Assembly: GCF_003946175.1 (NCBI RefSeq)
Contig: NZ_RHOK01000001.1
Location: 1-64,000, forward strand
Source: Lacticaseibacillus suibinensis
Lineage (GTDB): Bacteria > Bacillota > Bacilli > Lactobacillales > Lactobacillaceae
Reading direction: 5' to 3'
Length of the DNA: 64,000 nucleotides
Of this stretch, positions 55,958 to 64,000 are shown in pieces. Position 1 is the stretch's first letter, and every line of letters begins with the position of its first letter. The notes beneath the pieces were generated by a model, which was not told the origin of the DNA, did not search any database, and saw nothing but the letters and a program-made list of their open reading frames with translations. The position numbers and the translations under genes are program-made.

Positions 55958-57631
55958 CTAGAACAAACCAGAAATCACACCGTCATCAGAGACATCCATG
56001 TTCAACGCCGCGGGTTGCTTTGGCAGCCCAGGCATGGTCAGCACTGACCCGGTCATTACCACCAGGAACCCAGCGCCCAGCCGCGGCACCACATCGCGCA
56101 CATGAATGGTGAAATCACTCGGCGCGCCTAAGGCTTTGGCATCATCCGAAAACGAATACTGCGTCTTGGCCATGCAAATTGGCAACTGATCCCAGCCATT
56201 TTTAGCAATCGTCTTCAAAGCCAACTCCGCCTTGTGGTCATACACAACATCCCGGCCACCATAAATCTGTTGCACAATCGTCTCGATTTTGGCTTTCGGT
56301 GCGGCAGCGTTGTCATACAGCGGTGTGAAATCAGCTGGCTGCTGGAGCGCTGCGGTCACGGCATCGGCCAACGCCAAACCGCCATGGCCGCCTTCACCCC
56401 ACACGTTGGCCCGTACCGCAGTGGCCCCAGCCGCTTCGCACAAGCTGATGAGATCGTTGAGTTCGGCCTCGGTGTCTGTGGCGAATTCATTGATGGCGAC
56501 CACCACTGGTACGCCATAGCGCTTCATGTTGTGAATGTGGCGTTTCAGGTTGACGAATCCGGCTTGTAAGGCTGGCCGGTCTTCTTCGGTCAATGAGGCC
56601 AGCTTTTGGCCGCCGTTGTACTTCAAGGCGCGCACCGTTGCAACAATCACCACCACGTCAGGGGTTTTACCTAAAGCAGGGGCGGTGATATCCATGAACT
56701 TCTCGCCGCCGAGATCAGCGCCAAAACCAGCTTCGGTAATGGCGATGTCCCCTAGCGCCAGTGCCGTGCGCGTCGCCAGAATCGAGTTGCAACCGTGGGC
56801 AATGTTGGCAAAGGGGCCGCCGTGAATCAAAGTTGGGGTGTGAGCCAAGGTTTGCACCAGGTTCGGCTTGATCGCATCGCGCAGCAGCATGGCAATCGCG
56901 CCGGTGACGCCTAGATCCGCCACGGTGACTGGCGTGCGGTCATAGGTGTAGCCAATCACGATGCGGGCGATTCGCGCCTTGAGGTCAGCCAAGTCCTCCG
57001 CTAAGCATAAAATCGCCATCAATTCGCTGGCAACGGTGATATCAAACTCGGTTTCCCGCGGGACGCCGGAAGTCACCCCGCCGAGGCCAATGGTCACATG
57101 GCGCAAGGCACGATCATTGATATCCAGCACCCGCCGCCATAAAATTCGGCGGGGATCGATATTCAAAGCATTGCCTTGCTGCAAATGATTATCAATCAAG
57201 GCGGCTAAGGTATCGACGGCAGTCGTTAAGGCGTGCATGTCTCCAGTGAAATGCAGATTGATGTCTTCCATCGGCACGACTTGGGCATAGCCACCGCCAG
57301 TAGCGCCGCCTTTCATCCCCATCACCGGGCCGAGCGAAGGTTCCCGCAGCGCGATGACCGCATTTTGGCCACGCAGGCGCAAGGCATCACCTAAGCCAAT
57401 CGTCACCGTTGACTTGCCTTCGCCAGCTGGTGTGGGATTGATGGACGTGACGAGTACCAACTTACCTTGCGACTGTTGCCGCAGACGTTTCAAGGCGGCC
57501 AGGGTGAGCTTGGCTTTGCTTTTGCCATAAGGTTCTAAATCATCGGCACTTAACCCCACCATGGCGCCGATGGCGGTGATGGGTTTCATTTCGGTAGCTT
57601 CATTTGCTTGGGCAATTTCAATATCAGACAC
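55958..57631 (-). CDS. fhs: formate-tetrahydrofolate ligase
   Basis: ATP-dependent activation of formate to 10-formyl-tetrahydrofolate for purine synthesis and initiator tRNA formylation. 557 aa, family length. ATP-binding loop [18 protein letters not shown] near 65; [20 protein letters not shown] near 93; formate/folate region with [13 protein letters not shown] near 285. GTG start at 57631 has AAAGGGG about 10 nt upstream. Formate made by PflB is a plausible substrate. Confidence 0.95.
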   Translation of the reverse strand: MSDIEIAQANEATEMKPITAIGAMVGLSADDLEPYGKSKAKLTLAALKRLRQQSQGKLVLVTSINPTPAGEGKSTVTIGLGDALRLRGQNAVIALREPSLGPVMGMKGGATGGGYAQVVPMEDINLHFTGDMHALTTAVDTLAALIDNHLQQGNALNIDPRRILWRRVLDINDRALRHVTIGLGGVTSGVPRETEFDITVASELMAILCLAEDLADLKARIARIVIGYTYDRTPVTVADLGVTGAIAMLLRDAIKPNLVQTLAHTPTLIHGGPFANIAHGCNSILATRTALALGDIAITEAGFGADLGGEKFMDITAPALGKTPDVVVIVATVRALKYNGGQKLASLTEEDRPALQAGFVNLKRHIHNMKRYGVPVVVAINEFATDTEAELNDLISLCEAAGATAVRANVWGEGGHGGLALADAVTAALQQPADFTPLYDNAAAPKAKIETIVQQIYGGRDVVYDHKAELALKTIAKNGWDQLPICMAKTQYSFSDDAKALGAPSDFTIHVRDVVPRLGAGFLVVMTGSVLTMPGLPKQPAALNMDVSDDGVISGLF

Positions 57632-57636
57632 GACGG

Positions 57637-58044
57637 TTATCCCCTTTCGTTTTGCAAAATGACCGATTCCAACGCTGCCGTCAAAGCCGTTTGACGGCCA
57701 AAATGGACCAAGGTTAGCCAACCGTAATCAGTGGTTTGCAGGCGAATCTGATTGCGCCCCACTTGCATGGCGGTGATATGCAGCGGCGGGACTGCCAGCG
57801 TGTTGCCTGGCAGCAGGCGCCGAATCGTCACCAGCTGATCGGTGATAATGAGTTGCGAGCGCCACACCTGCAGCCCCGCAATTAGCAGCGTGACCAGCAA
57901 AATCACGACTGCCACCCAGCTGATGGGTCCATAGCCGACTAATTCCATTTGCACAATGACCGATATTGAGATTCCGAGCACGATCACCGCCCAAAACATG
58001 CTAAAATCGAGCCACGCGGGTTGAATCAAAAACCGCTTCTTCAC
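57637..58044 (-). CDS. EbsA-like small membrane protein
   Basis: 135 aa. Begins [18 protein letters not shown] after GTG, then two membrane helices (about 13-35 and 42-60) and a C-terminal domain rich in strands with [20 protein letters not shown]. Resembles EbsA-family proteins of enterococci and lactobacilli, function unclear. Start chosen 9 nt after AAGGA; another GTG two codons upstream is possible. It ends 5 nt before the fhs start, so the two share a transcript. Its start lies only 22 nt from the divergent RNase HI-like gene. Confidence 0.6.
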   Translation of the reverse strand: MKKRFLIQPAWLDFSMFWAVIVLGISISVIVQMELVGYGPISWVAVVILLVTLLIAGLQVWRSQLIITDQLVTIRRLLPGNTLAVPPLHITAMQVGRNQIRLQTTDYGWLTLVHFGRQTALTAALESVILQNERG

Positions 58045-58066
58045 AGTCACACTTCCTTGGAGAACA

Positions 58067-58471
58067 ATGATGGTTAAACTATACACAGATGCAGCCATAA
58101 AAGGCAATCATGGGCTTGGCGGGATTGGGATTTTGATCGTGGCCGCCAAAGAGCAGATTCAGCTTCATCAACCGCTGCCCCCAATGGCCAACCACGAAGC
58201 CGAGTTTCTGGCCGCCATCGCCGGCTTTCAGGCCCTTTTGGACCGAGACCTCACTGGCCCAGTCAGCTTCTACAGCGACTCTCAAATCGTGATTGATGCC
58301 CTGAATAAACGCTACGCCAAGCACTATGGTGATTATGTCACAAAATTGCTCGCCTTGTGCGACCAGTTCTCATTGGTGGTTTGGCAATGGATTCCCGATA
58401 AGCAAAATCAAGGCGCGCATATGCTGGCGCAACAAGGCCTCCACCTCGCCGAGGCACAAGAAAAGGCCTGA
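58067..58471 (+). CDS. RNase HI-like protein
   Basis: 134 aa of RNase H fold. First Asp in KLYTDAAIKGN near 8, Glu in MANHEAEFLAAI near 45 and second Asp in FYSDSQIVIDAL near 70 match RNase HI. The fourth acidic site, usually NxxADxLA, reads NQGAHMLAQQ near 118, so that Asp is His. It may be a reduced-activity or non-catalytic member like some Bacillus paralogues. GGAG is 4-7 nt before two adjacent ATGs. Confidence 0.8.
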   Translation: MMVKLYTDAAIKGNHGLGGIGILIVAAKEQIQLHQPLPPMANHEAEFLAAIAGFQALLDRDLTGPVSFYSDSQIVIDALNKRYAKHYGDYVTKLLALCDQFSLVVWQWIPDKQNQGAHMLAQQGLHLAEAQEKA

Positions 58472-58483
58472 TTGCTCAGGCCT
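58461..58483 (-). terminator. terminator-like hairpin downstream of the nitroreductase gene
   Basis: AAGGCCTGA and TCAGGCCTT around a 4-nt loop; the T-run (TTTT) is on the minus strand. Confidence 0.6.
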
Positions 58484-58500
58484 TGTGAATATCAATGGGG

Positions 58501-59103
58501 TTACTTCAACACTTTGAACTGATCAGCCTTGGCCATCTTTTCGATTGGCTGGGCTGGGGCTTCAATCGAGCCAAATGGCATCTGGGCGCGCAGCGTCCAG
58601 GTGGCTGGCAAGTTGAATTCATCGCGGACCAGCTCATCGATAATCGGGTTGTAGTGCTGCAGGCTCGCGCCGATCCCGTTGTTGGCCAAGGCCACCCATG
58701 CGTTCAGTTGACTGGAACCTTGTGCTTGTTCTGCCCAGGTGGCAAAATTATCAGCATACAGCGGGAAATCTTGTTCCAGCTTGCGGACAATTGGTTCGTC
58801 GGTTAAATACAAGATGGTGCCGTAAGCGGCTTTGAAACTGGCAATCTTCTGCTTGGTGGCTTCATAGGCTGCTTCAGTTGGGACTTCTGACTTCAGCCGC
58901 TTGACCACAATGTCCCACAAGGCATCATGCTTAGCGCCGAATAAGAAGACCGCCCGCGTCGTTTGCGAGTTGAAAGCGGATGGGGTGGCCTGAATCACAT
59001 TTTCGACCAGGTCCACGATTTCATCATAGCTTTGCTTGACGTTTTTGCCCAAGGCATAAATTGAGCGGCGCTGCTTCAACAGGTTAAGTAAGTCATTGTT
59101 CAC
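58501..59103 (-). CDS. nitroreductase family protein
   Basis: 200 aa FMN-dependent oxidoreductase. LKQRRSIYALGKNV near 8-21 and ATPSAFNSQTTRAVFLFG near 40 are FMN-binding signatures of the oxygen-insensitive nitroreductase family (YdgI/Frm2-like). GTG 59103 has GAGGT 9 nt upstream; an ATG at 59121 has no good site and would overlap it. Single gene with its own terminator. Physiological substrate unknown. Confidence 0.85.
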   Translation of the reverse strand: MNNDLLNLLKQRRSIYALGKNVKQSYDEIVDLVENVIQATPSAFNSQTTRAVFLFGAKHDALWDIVVKRLKSEVPTEAAYEATKQKIASFKAAYGTILYLTDEPIVRKLEQDFPLYADNFATWAEQAQGSSQLNAWVALANNGIGASLQHYNPIIDELVRDEFNLPATWTLRAQMPFGSIEAPAQPIEKMAKADQFKVLK

Positions 59104-59201
59104 AGGAAATACCTCTTTCATCTTTAGGATAATATTAGTGTATCAGCTTATCTTTTGTAAGTAAACCCACAATTGCCCATGTCACGCGCCAGGAGGCCGT
59201 T

Positions 59202-60665
59202 ATGTCACTTGTCAGTAGCTTGATTGTTGCCATTTTAGTTCTGAACACCCTTGCCGCGATTTTCACCGTTTTGCGGGAAGTCCGGGATATTCCCACCACC
59301 TGGGCGTGGCTGATGGTGTTGATTTTTCTGCCCGTCATCGGGTTCGGCTTGTACCTGTTCGCCGGCCGCGGGCTATCCGCCAAGAAAGTGCGGGCCATTC
59401 AAACTGAGTATCACCGCGGGGTCAAAGCCTTCGTGGCAATGCAAAAGCGCGCGAACACCCATGGTCAGTTGTTGCCAGCGGCAGTGGCTTCGCCGGCGGC
59501 CAAAGAGCTCACCACGCTATTCTTGAATACGGCCAACGCCCCTGTGCTGGGCAGCAATGACGTCACGTTGTATTTCGATGGCGAGAAAAAGTTCGCCGCC
59601 CTGTTTGCTGATATCGATGCGGCCACGGATCATGTGTTCATTGAATACTACACGATTTATGCTGACCAGCTGGGCACCGAGCTGCGCGATCATTTGATTG
59701 CCAAGGCCAAAGCTGGCGTTGAGGTCAAGGTGCTGTATGATGCCTGGGGCAGTATGGGTGCTGGCCCGAAGTTCTGGGCGCCGCTGCTTGAAGCTGGCGG
59801 CAAGGCGGAAGCCTACTTCAGCTCGCAGCATTTATTCCTGGACTTTCGCTTGAACTACCGGCTGCACCGGAAAGTGGTGGTGATTGATGATGAAGTCGGC
59901 TACATCGGCGGCTTTAACGTCGGCGACCAGTACGTTTCGCGCAAGCCGAAATTTGGCTTTTGGCGTGACACGCATTTGCGGATCGTTGGTAACACGGTTT
60001 ACGCGTTGAAAATGCAGTTTTTGATGGACTGGAATGCGACTGTCCCAGATGATCAAGCTGAGCCCTACGCGACCGATGCCATCACGCGAGAAAACGTACG
60101 GGTGGCGCATGTCGGGGCCACGCCGATGCAAATTGTTGCCAGCGGACCCGACTCCAATGCCCAACAAATCAAATATGGCTACGTCAAAATGATTGCCAGC
60201 GCCACCAAGTCCGTTTGGCTTCAGACGCCTTACCTCATTCCTGATGATACTGCGATGGATGCGTTGATCACCGCGGCGCTGGCCGGCATTGATGTGCGGG
60301 TGATGGTCCCAGATATGCCGGATCACCCCTTCATTTTCCGGGCGACGCAGTATTACGCCAATTATCTTAGCCGCTTTGGCATCAAGGTTTACCACTACCA
60401 GCATGGGTTCTTGCATGCCAAGACGTTGATTGTCGATGATGCGATTGCTAGTGTCGGTTCGGCGAACTTCGATATTCGTAGTTTCAAGTTGAACTTTGAG
60501 GTCAACGCCTTCGTTTACGACGAGGCCATCGCCCACCAGTTGACTGAAGCCTTTGAGGCGGATCAAAAGGAAAGTCTCTTCCTGTCTGCCGCGGTCATTC
60601 GCAGCCAAGGCCGCTGGTTGCGGTTCAAGCAGTACGCTTCACGCCTGCTGTCACCGATTCTGTAA
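59202..60665 (+). CDS. cls: cardiolipin synthase
   Basis: Joins two phosphatidylglycerols to make cardiolipin in the membrane. 487 aa. Two N-terminal membrane helices (about 3-22 and 33-50), then the two phospholipase D motifs, HRKVVVIDDEVGYIGGFN near 223 and HAKTLIVDDAIASVGSANFD near 405. AGGAGGCC lies 4-5 nt before the ATG. Monocistronic. Confidence 0.95.
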   Translation: MSLVSSLIVAILVLNTLAAIFTVLREVRDIPTTWAWLMVLIFLPVIGFGLYLFAGRGLSAKKVRAIQTEYHRGVKAFVAMQKRANTHGQLLPAAVASPAAKELTTLFLNTANAPVLGSNDVTLYFDGEKKFAALFADIDAATDHVFIEYYTIYADQLGTELRDHLIAKAKAGVEVKVLYDAWGSMGAGPKFWAPLLEAGGKAEAYFSSQHLFLDFRLNYRLHRKVVVIDDEVGYIGGFNVGDQYVSRKPKFGFWRDTHLRIVGNTVYALKMQFLMDWNATVPDDQAEPYATDAITRENVRVAHVGATPMQIVASGPDSNAQQIKYGYVKMIASATKSVWLQTPYLIPDDTAMDALITAALAGIDVRVMVPDMPDHPFIFRATQYYANYLSRFGIKVYHYQHGFLHAKTLIVDDAIASVGSANFDIRSFKLNFEVNAFVYDEAIAHQLTEAFEADQKESLFLSAAVIRSQGRWLRFKQYASRLLSPIL

Positions 60666-60676
60666 CGCGATAACGC

Positions 60677-60715
60677 AAAACCGCCTTGATGCATGGCATC
60701 AGGGCGGTTATTTTG
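60677..60715 (+). terminator. terminator after cls
   Basis: AACCGCC and GGCGGTT with inner ATGC/GCAT pairing, then ATTTT. Confidence 0.7.
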
Positions 60716-60735
60716 ACTTCTGGCGCCGCGAATCA

Positions 60736-60765
60736 GGGTGGGGCAGCGCCGCCCCACTCTGATCC
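60736..60765. repeat. strong GC-rich inverted repeat
   Basis: GTGGGGC and GCCCCAC flanked by TCAG/CTGA, with a short AGCGC loop. No T-run; part of the gap between cls and the next minus-strand gene, where no RNA gene was recognised. Confidence 0.4.
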
Positions 60766-60884
60766 GCTCCATAACATGACGACTCGCTAAACCCAGATTC
60801 TGGTATGATTCTTGGCATGCGTGTTGCACTTTGCTTGAGCGTGAACATGGTTGGTGCACCCTCCTGCTACCTTCAGGGTTCAGC

Positions 60885-61208
60885 CTATCGCACCCAGGCG
60901 TCAAAGGCTTTGGGATTATCTTTGAGAATATGAATGGCCGCAGTAATCAGTTCTGTGCGCTTGCTGGCGAGCTCATCACCGGTTAAGTGATAACGGTCCG
61001 TGATGTAGCCAGTCGCAATGGCGAGAAAATCTTTGCGTTCGATGCCCCCGTCCTTGAATAAAGTATCCAAACCGGTGAGATTTGGGGTGGCGGCGGCCAG
61101 CACTGCCTGGGCCACGTCCTTGGTTTGGGCGTGCTGGTTGGCGTAATCAATTAGCCCATCGACCATGTCAACTTCAGCGGCATGGTCGGCTTTCTTATCA
61201 GCGTTCAT
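60885..61208 (-). CDS. unknown small helical protein (107 aa)
   Basis: Predicted mostly helical and charged, N-terminus MNADKKADHAAEVDMVDGL, with YITDRYHLTGDELASKRTEL near 70. No Cys and no membrane segment. AAAGGAG lies 9 nt upstream of ATG 61208 (a start at 61217 would lie on top of that site). Family not recognised; single gene, divergent from the nrd operon. Confidence 0.6.
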   Translation of the reverse strand: MNADKKADHAAEVDMVDGLIDYANQHAQTKDVAQAVLAAATPNLTGLDTLFKDGGIERKDFLAIATGYITDRYHLTGDELASKRTELITAAIHILKDNPKAFDAWVR

Positions 61209-61270
61209 GCTAAACATCTCCTTTGATCACCTTCTATTATAACGAGTTGCTGCCGTGGTGAAAAATAAAG

Positions 61271-61411
61271 TGTCCAAGGGCTTCTCTTATTTGGACAGGC
61301 GGGGTATAATTGTTGTTATCAGTTCGGGGGAACACCATATCTTGGGGTCTGACTTTTTGCCTACAAGATGTGGTGTTTTTATTTGACACTATATACAATA
61401 TCCAGTATGAT
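61271..61411 (+). promoter_or_regulatory. nrd operon control region with candidate NrdR boxes
   Basis: Promoter TTGACA (61384-61389), 16-nt spacer, TATGAT (61406-61411). ACACTATATACAATAT (61386-61401) fits an NrdR box and overlaps the promoter. Upstream, AACACCATATCTTG (61331-61344) and CAAGATGTGGTGTT (61363-61376) are near-perfect inverted copies of the same type of box and could also form a hairpin with a T-run. TGTCCAA/TTGGACA (61271-61297) is another inverted repeat. NrdR repression by ATP/dATP status is established for nrd operons; binding here is inferred. Confidence 0.6.
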
Positions 61412-61445
61412 AAAGCCATCATCAAATACAGAAAGCGTGACGAAC

Positions 61446-61676
61446 ATGAGCAATATTACGTTATTTACCAAAAACGGCTGTCCACAATGCCGGATGACAA
61501 AGAACTACCTGAAGACGCACAACATCTCTTTCGTTGAACACAACATCAACGAAGAGCCTGAATACATCGGTTACCTGAAGGATCAAGGGTTCCAAGCCGT
61601 TCCGGTGCTGGAAGCAGATGGCCTGAAATCCTTTTACGGGTTCCGCCCAGAAGCATTGAAGCAACTGGCTGGCTAA
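61446..61676 (+). CDS. nrdH: glutaredoxin-like protein NrdH
   Basis: 76 aa. Electron donor to class Ib ribonucleotide reductase. Redox site NGCPQCRMTK near 10 with the CxxC pair; the C-terminal QAVPVLEADGLKSFYGFRPE matches the NrdH substrate-binding stretch. ATG 61446 has only a weak upstream site (GAAAGCG). The open frame begins earlier but in leader sequence. Heads nrdH-nrdE-nrdF; no nrdI is in the window. Confidence 0.94.
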   Translation: MSNITLFTKNGCPQCRMTKNYLKTHNISFVEHNINEEPEYIGYLKDQGFQAVPVLEADGLKSFYGFRPEALKQLAG

Positions 61677-61722
61677 GCGCCAGCTTTTTTTGACCCCTAA
61701 TCCTTGTGAAAGTGGTGACAAT

Positions 61723-63894
61723 ATGGCACTCAGTGAGATCAAACCAGATGAAGTAACCTATTACGCGTTGAACAACGAAATCAACATTCCAGTGGATGGT
61801 CAGATTCCGTTGGCGAAGGACAAGGCGGCGCTCCAAGCCTTCCTGAAAGAAAATGTAATTCCGAACACGAAGACTTTTGCTTCGCTGACGGATCGCCTCG
61901 CTTACTTGGTGGAGCATGACTACTATGAAGCAGCGATGCTGGATAAGTATCAGCCCGCTTTCATAGAGCAGCTCAACGATTTTTTGAGCAATGCCCATTT
62001 TGAGTTCAAGTCGTTCATGGCGGCCTACAAGTTCTACGCGCAATATGCTTTGAAGACTGATGACAACGAATACTATTTGGAGGATTTCAAGGACCGCGTC
62101 TTTGCCAATGCGCTCTATTTTGCCGACGGGAATGAAGAGTTGGCGATGGCGTTAGCCGATGAAATGATTCACCAGCGCTATCAGCCCGCGACCCCCTCGT
62201 TTTTGAACGCTGGGCGCCAGCGCCGTGGTGAACTGGTGTCGTGTTTCTTACTCCAGGTGTCCGACGATATGAATTCGATTGGTCGGGCGATCAACTCGGC
62301 CTTGGAGCTATCCCGGATTGGTGGCGGCGTGGGGTTGACCTTGTCAAACTTGCGTGAAGCCGGTGCCCCGATCAAAGGCATCGATGGCGCCGCCAGTGGC
62401 GTTTTACCGGTCATGAAATTGCTGGAAGACAGTTTTTCCTATTCCAACCAGCTCGGCCAACGCCAAGGGGCCGGCGTGGTTTATTTGAACGTGTTCCATC
62501 CTGATATTATTAGCTTCCTTGGTGCCAAGAAAGAAAACGCCGACGAAAAATACCGCCTGAAGACCCTGAGTCTCGGTGTCATCGTCCCTGACAAGTATTA
62601 TGAACTCGTCCGTGAAGACGCTGATATGTACCTCTTCTCCCCGCATTCCGTTGAGCGGGAATACGGCCAGCCGTTCTCCTACATCGACATTACTAAGGAA
62701 TACGACAACCTGGTCGCTAATCCGAAGATCAAGAAGTACAAGCTGAAGGCCCGCGACCTCGAAAACGAAATTTCGAAGCTCCAGCAAGAATCTGGCTATC
62801 CGTATATCGTCAACATCGATACCGCCAACAATGCCTCCCCTATCGCCGGCAAAATCATTATGAGTAACCTTTGCTCGGAAATCATGCAGGTGCAAACCCC
62901 AAGCGTGATCAACAATGCCCAGGGTTACGATGTGCTAGGGACCGATGTGTCCTGCAACTTGGGCTCGACCAATATTCCTAACTTGATGAAGAGCCCTGAT
63001 TTTGGCAAGAGTGTGGAATCGATGGTGCGCGCCTTGACCTTCGTGACCGATACCAGCAACATTGACGTGGTGCCTTCGGTGCAGCACGGTAACGAGCTGG
63101 CCCACTCCATTGGCCTCGGTGCCATGGGGCTGCATACCTATTTTGCCTTGAACCACATGGCTTACGGTGATGAGGAAGCGCTGGACTTCACCAATGTCTA
63201 CTTCCTGCTCTTAAACTACTACAGCCTCAAGGCGTCCAACAAGATTGCGGCTGAACGCGGCCAGGTCTTCCACAACTTTGCCGCCAGCAAGTACGCGGAC
63301 GGTAGCTATTTCGACAAGTATCTGACTGAGGACTTTGCGCCGAAGACGGCTAAGGTCAAGGCGCTGTTCGCTGACATTCATGTGCCGACCGCCGAAGACT
63401 GGGCCGCACTGAAGGCTGCCGTGATGAAGGATGGTTTGTACCACCAAAACCGGCTCGCCGTGGCGCCAAACGGCTCAATCTCTTACATCAATGACACCTC
63501 TGCTTCCCTGCAGCCAATCGTCAACCGCATCGAAGATCGGCAGGAAAAGAAGATTGGGACGATTTACTACCCAGCGCCTGGGTTGTCCAACGACACCTTA
63601 CCTTACTACAAGAGTGCCTACGACATTGATATGCGCAAGGAAATTGATGTCTATGCTGCTGCGCAGGCCCACGTTGATCAAAGCATGTCGCTGACGTTGT
63701 TCATGCGCTCCACCATTCCAGCCGGCCTCTACCCATGGAAGGAAGGCCGCACTGAAAAGATGACGACCCGCGATTTGAACATCCTGCGGAACTACGCCCA
63801 TCACAAAGGCATCAAGTCCATTTACTACATCCGGACCTACACCGATGATCAAGAAGAAATTGGCAGCAATGCCTGCGAATCCTGCTCGATCTAA
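61723..63894 (+). CDS. nrdE: ribonucleoside-diphosphate reductase class Ib, alpha subunit
   Basis: Reduces ribonucleotides to deoxyribonucleotides. 723 aa. Active-site Cys residues: RGELVSCFLLQ near 168, radical Cys region SNLCSEIMQVQTP near 380, and the C-terminal CESCSI pair re-reduced by NrdH. RIGGGVGLTLSNLRE near 200 is typical. 46 nt after nrdH on the same strand. Confidence 0.96.
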   Translation: MALSEIKPDEVTYYALNNEINIPVDGQIPLAKDKAALQAFLKENVIPNTKTFASLTDRLAYLVEHDYYEAAMLDKYQPAFIEQLNDFLSNAHFEFKSFMAAYKFYAQYALKTDDNEYYLEDFKDRVFANALYFADGNEELAMALADEMIHQRYQPATPSFLNAGRQRRGELVSCFLLQVSDDMNSIGRAINSALELSRIGGGVGLTLSNLREAGAPIKGIDGAASGVLPVMKLLEDSFSYSNQLGQRQGAGVVYLNVFHPDIISFLGAKKENADEKYRLKTLSLGVIVPDKYYELVREDADMYLFSPHSVEREYGQPFSYIDITKEYDNLVANPKIKKYKLKARDLENEISKLQQESGYPYIVNIDTANNASPIAGKIIMSNLCSEIMQVQTPSVINNAQGYDVLGTDVSCNLGSTNIPNLMKSPDFGKSVESMVRALTFVTDTSNIDVVPSVQHGNELAHSIGLGAMGLHTYFALNHMAYGDEEALDFTNVYFLLLNYYSLKASNKIAAERGQVFHNFAASKYADGSYFDKYLTEDFAPKTAKVKALFADIHVPTAEDWAALKAAVMKDGLYHQNRLAVAPNGSISYINDTSASLQPIVNRIEDRQEKKIGTIYYPAPGLSNDTLPYYKSAYDIDMRKEIDVYAAAQAHVDQSMSLTLFMRSTIPAGLYPWKEGRTEKMTTRDLNILRNYAHHKGIKSIYYIRTYTDDQEEIGSNACESCSI

Positions 63895-63929
63895 AGCTCG
63901 CCTTTGGCACCGATGAGCAATGGCCAGCT

Positions 63930-63954
63930 TTCGAGAGCCGTGGCGTCCCACGGT
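63930..63954 (+). terminator. hairpin between nrdE and nrdF
   Basis: AGCCGTGG and CCACGGTT around CGTC in the short gap. It lacks a long T-run, so it probably tunes processing or expression rather than ending the operon. Confidence 0.4.
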
Positions 63955-63985
63955 TCTTACATATCACCTTTAAAGGAGCGACATC

Positions 63986-64000
63986 ATGGCGGAAGAAAAG
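63986..64000 (+). CDS. nrdF: start of next gene, probably nrdF (partial)
   Basis: ATG with AAAGGAG 9 nt upstream opens MAEEK at the window edge. In class Ib operons the radical-generating beta subunit NrdF follows NrdE, so this is the expected identity, but five codons cannot prove it. Confidence 0.55.

Overview
The window looks like a chromosomal segment of a moderately GC-rich lactic acid bacterium of the Lactobacillaceae, probably close to the Lacticaseibacillus (L. casei) group; this is inferred from gene content and order, not from a marker gene. Evidence: the Bacillus/Lactobacillus order ylqF-rnhB-dprA-topA-trmFO-xerC-hslV-hslU without codY after hslU, a plsY/parE-parC divergon, pyruvate formate-lyase, a PyrR-attenuated pyr operon, a LacX-type epimerase, and AGGAGG-type ribosome binding sites throughout. 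No tRNA, rRNA, CRISPR array, prophage or intact insertion sequence was seen.

1-6.5 kb: a putative small lipoprotein, an unrecognised membrane protein, and a degenerate gene-poor stretch precede the most notable locus. This is a fluoride-response island: a P3A-like P-type ATPase and an enolase on the minus strand, the enolase preceded by a textbook fluoride (crcB-motif) riboswitch with an intrinsic terminator, and two overlapping CrcB/Fluc fluoride channel genes facing away on the plus strand. 6.7-16.2 kb: housekeeping genes for ribosome assembly, RNase HII, DNA processing, topoisomerase I, tRNA methylation, XerC and the HslVU protease. 16.3-22.8 kb: LacX, PlsY, topoisomerase IV. 23.1-29.8 kb: pflB, pflA, a LysR regulator, manganese-dependent pyrophosphatase, M42 aminopeptidase. 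29.8-30.7 kb: gene-free, decayed-looking DNA.

30.7-44.6 kb: accessory and stress genes (methyltransferase, orphan HicB-like protein, YcxB-like protein with a tiny upstream ORF, glutathione peroxidase, two Nudix hydrolases, YdbS/YdbT-like PH proteins, S66 carboxypeptidase, HAD phosphatase, DegV, RqcH, GalM, SdpI/SdpR). 44.7-58.0 kb: a long minus-strand block, pyrR-pyrP-pyrB-pyrC-carA-carB-pyrF-pyrE (no pyrD) behind a PyrR attenuator whose promoter lies in the end of the preceding RluD-type gene, preceded by lspA, fhs and an EbsA-like gene. 58.0-64.0 kb: an RNase HI-like protein, a nitroreductase, cardiolipin synthase, an unknown small protein, and nrdH-nrdE with the start of nrdF behind a candidate NrdR-controlled promoter.

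Themes: formate made by PflB can be activated by Fhs to formyl-tetrahydrofolate for purine synthesis, next to pyrimidine synthesis and ribonucleotide reduction. Several products bear on fluoride: the exporters, the enolase (a classic fluoride target) and PpaC (pyrophosphatases are also fluoride-sensitive). Three large intergenic regions (about 11.56-11.80, 18.10-18.27 and 25.46-25.68 kb) carry copies of one palindromic interspersed repeat family ending in GAGCGCAACTA.
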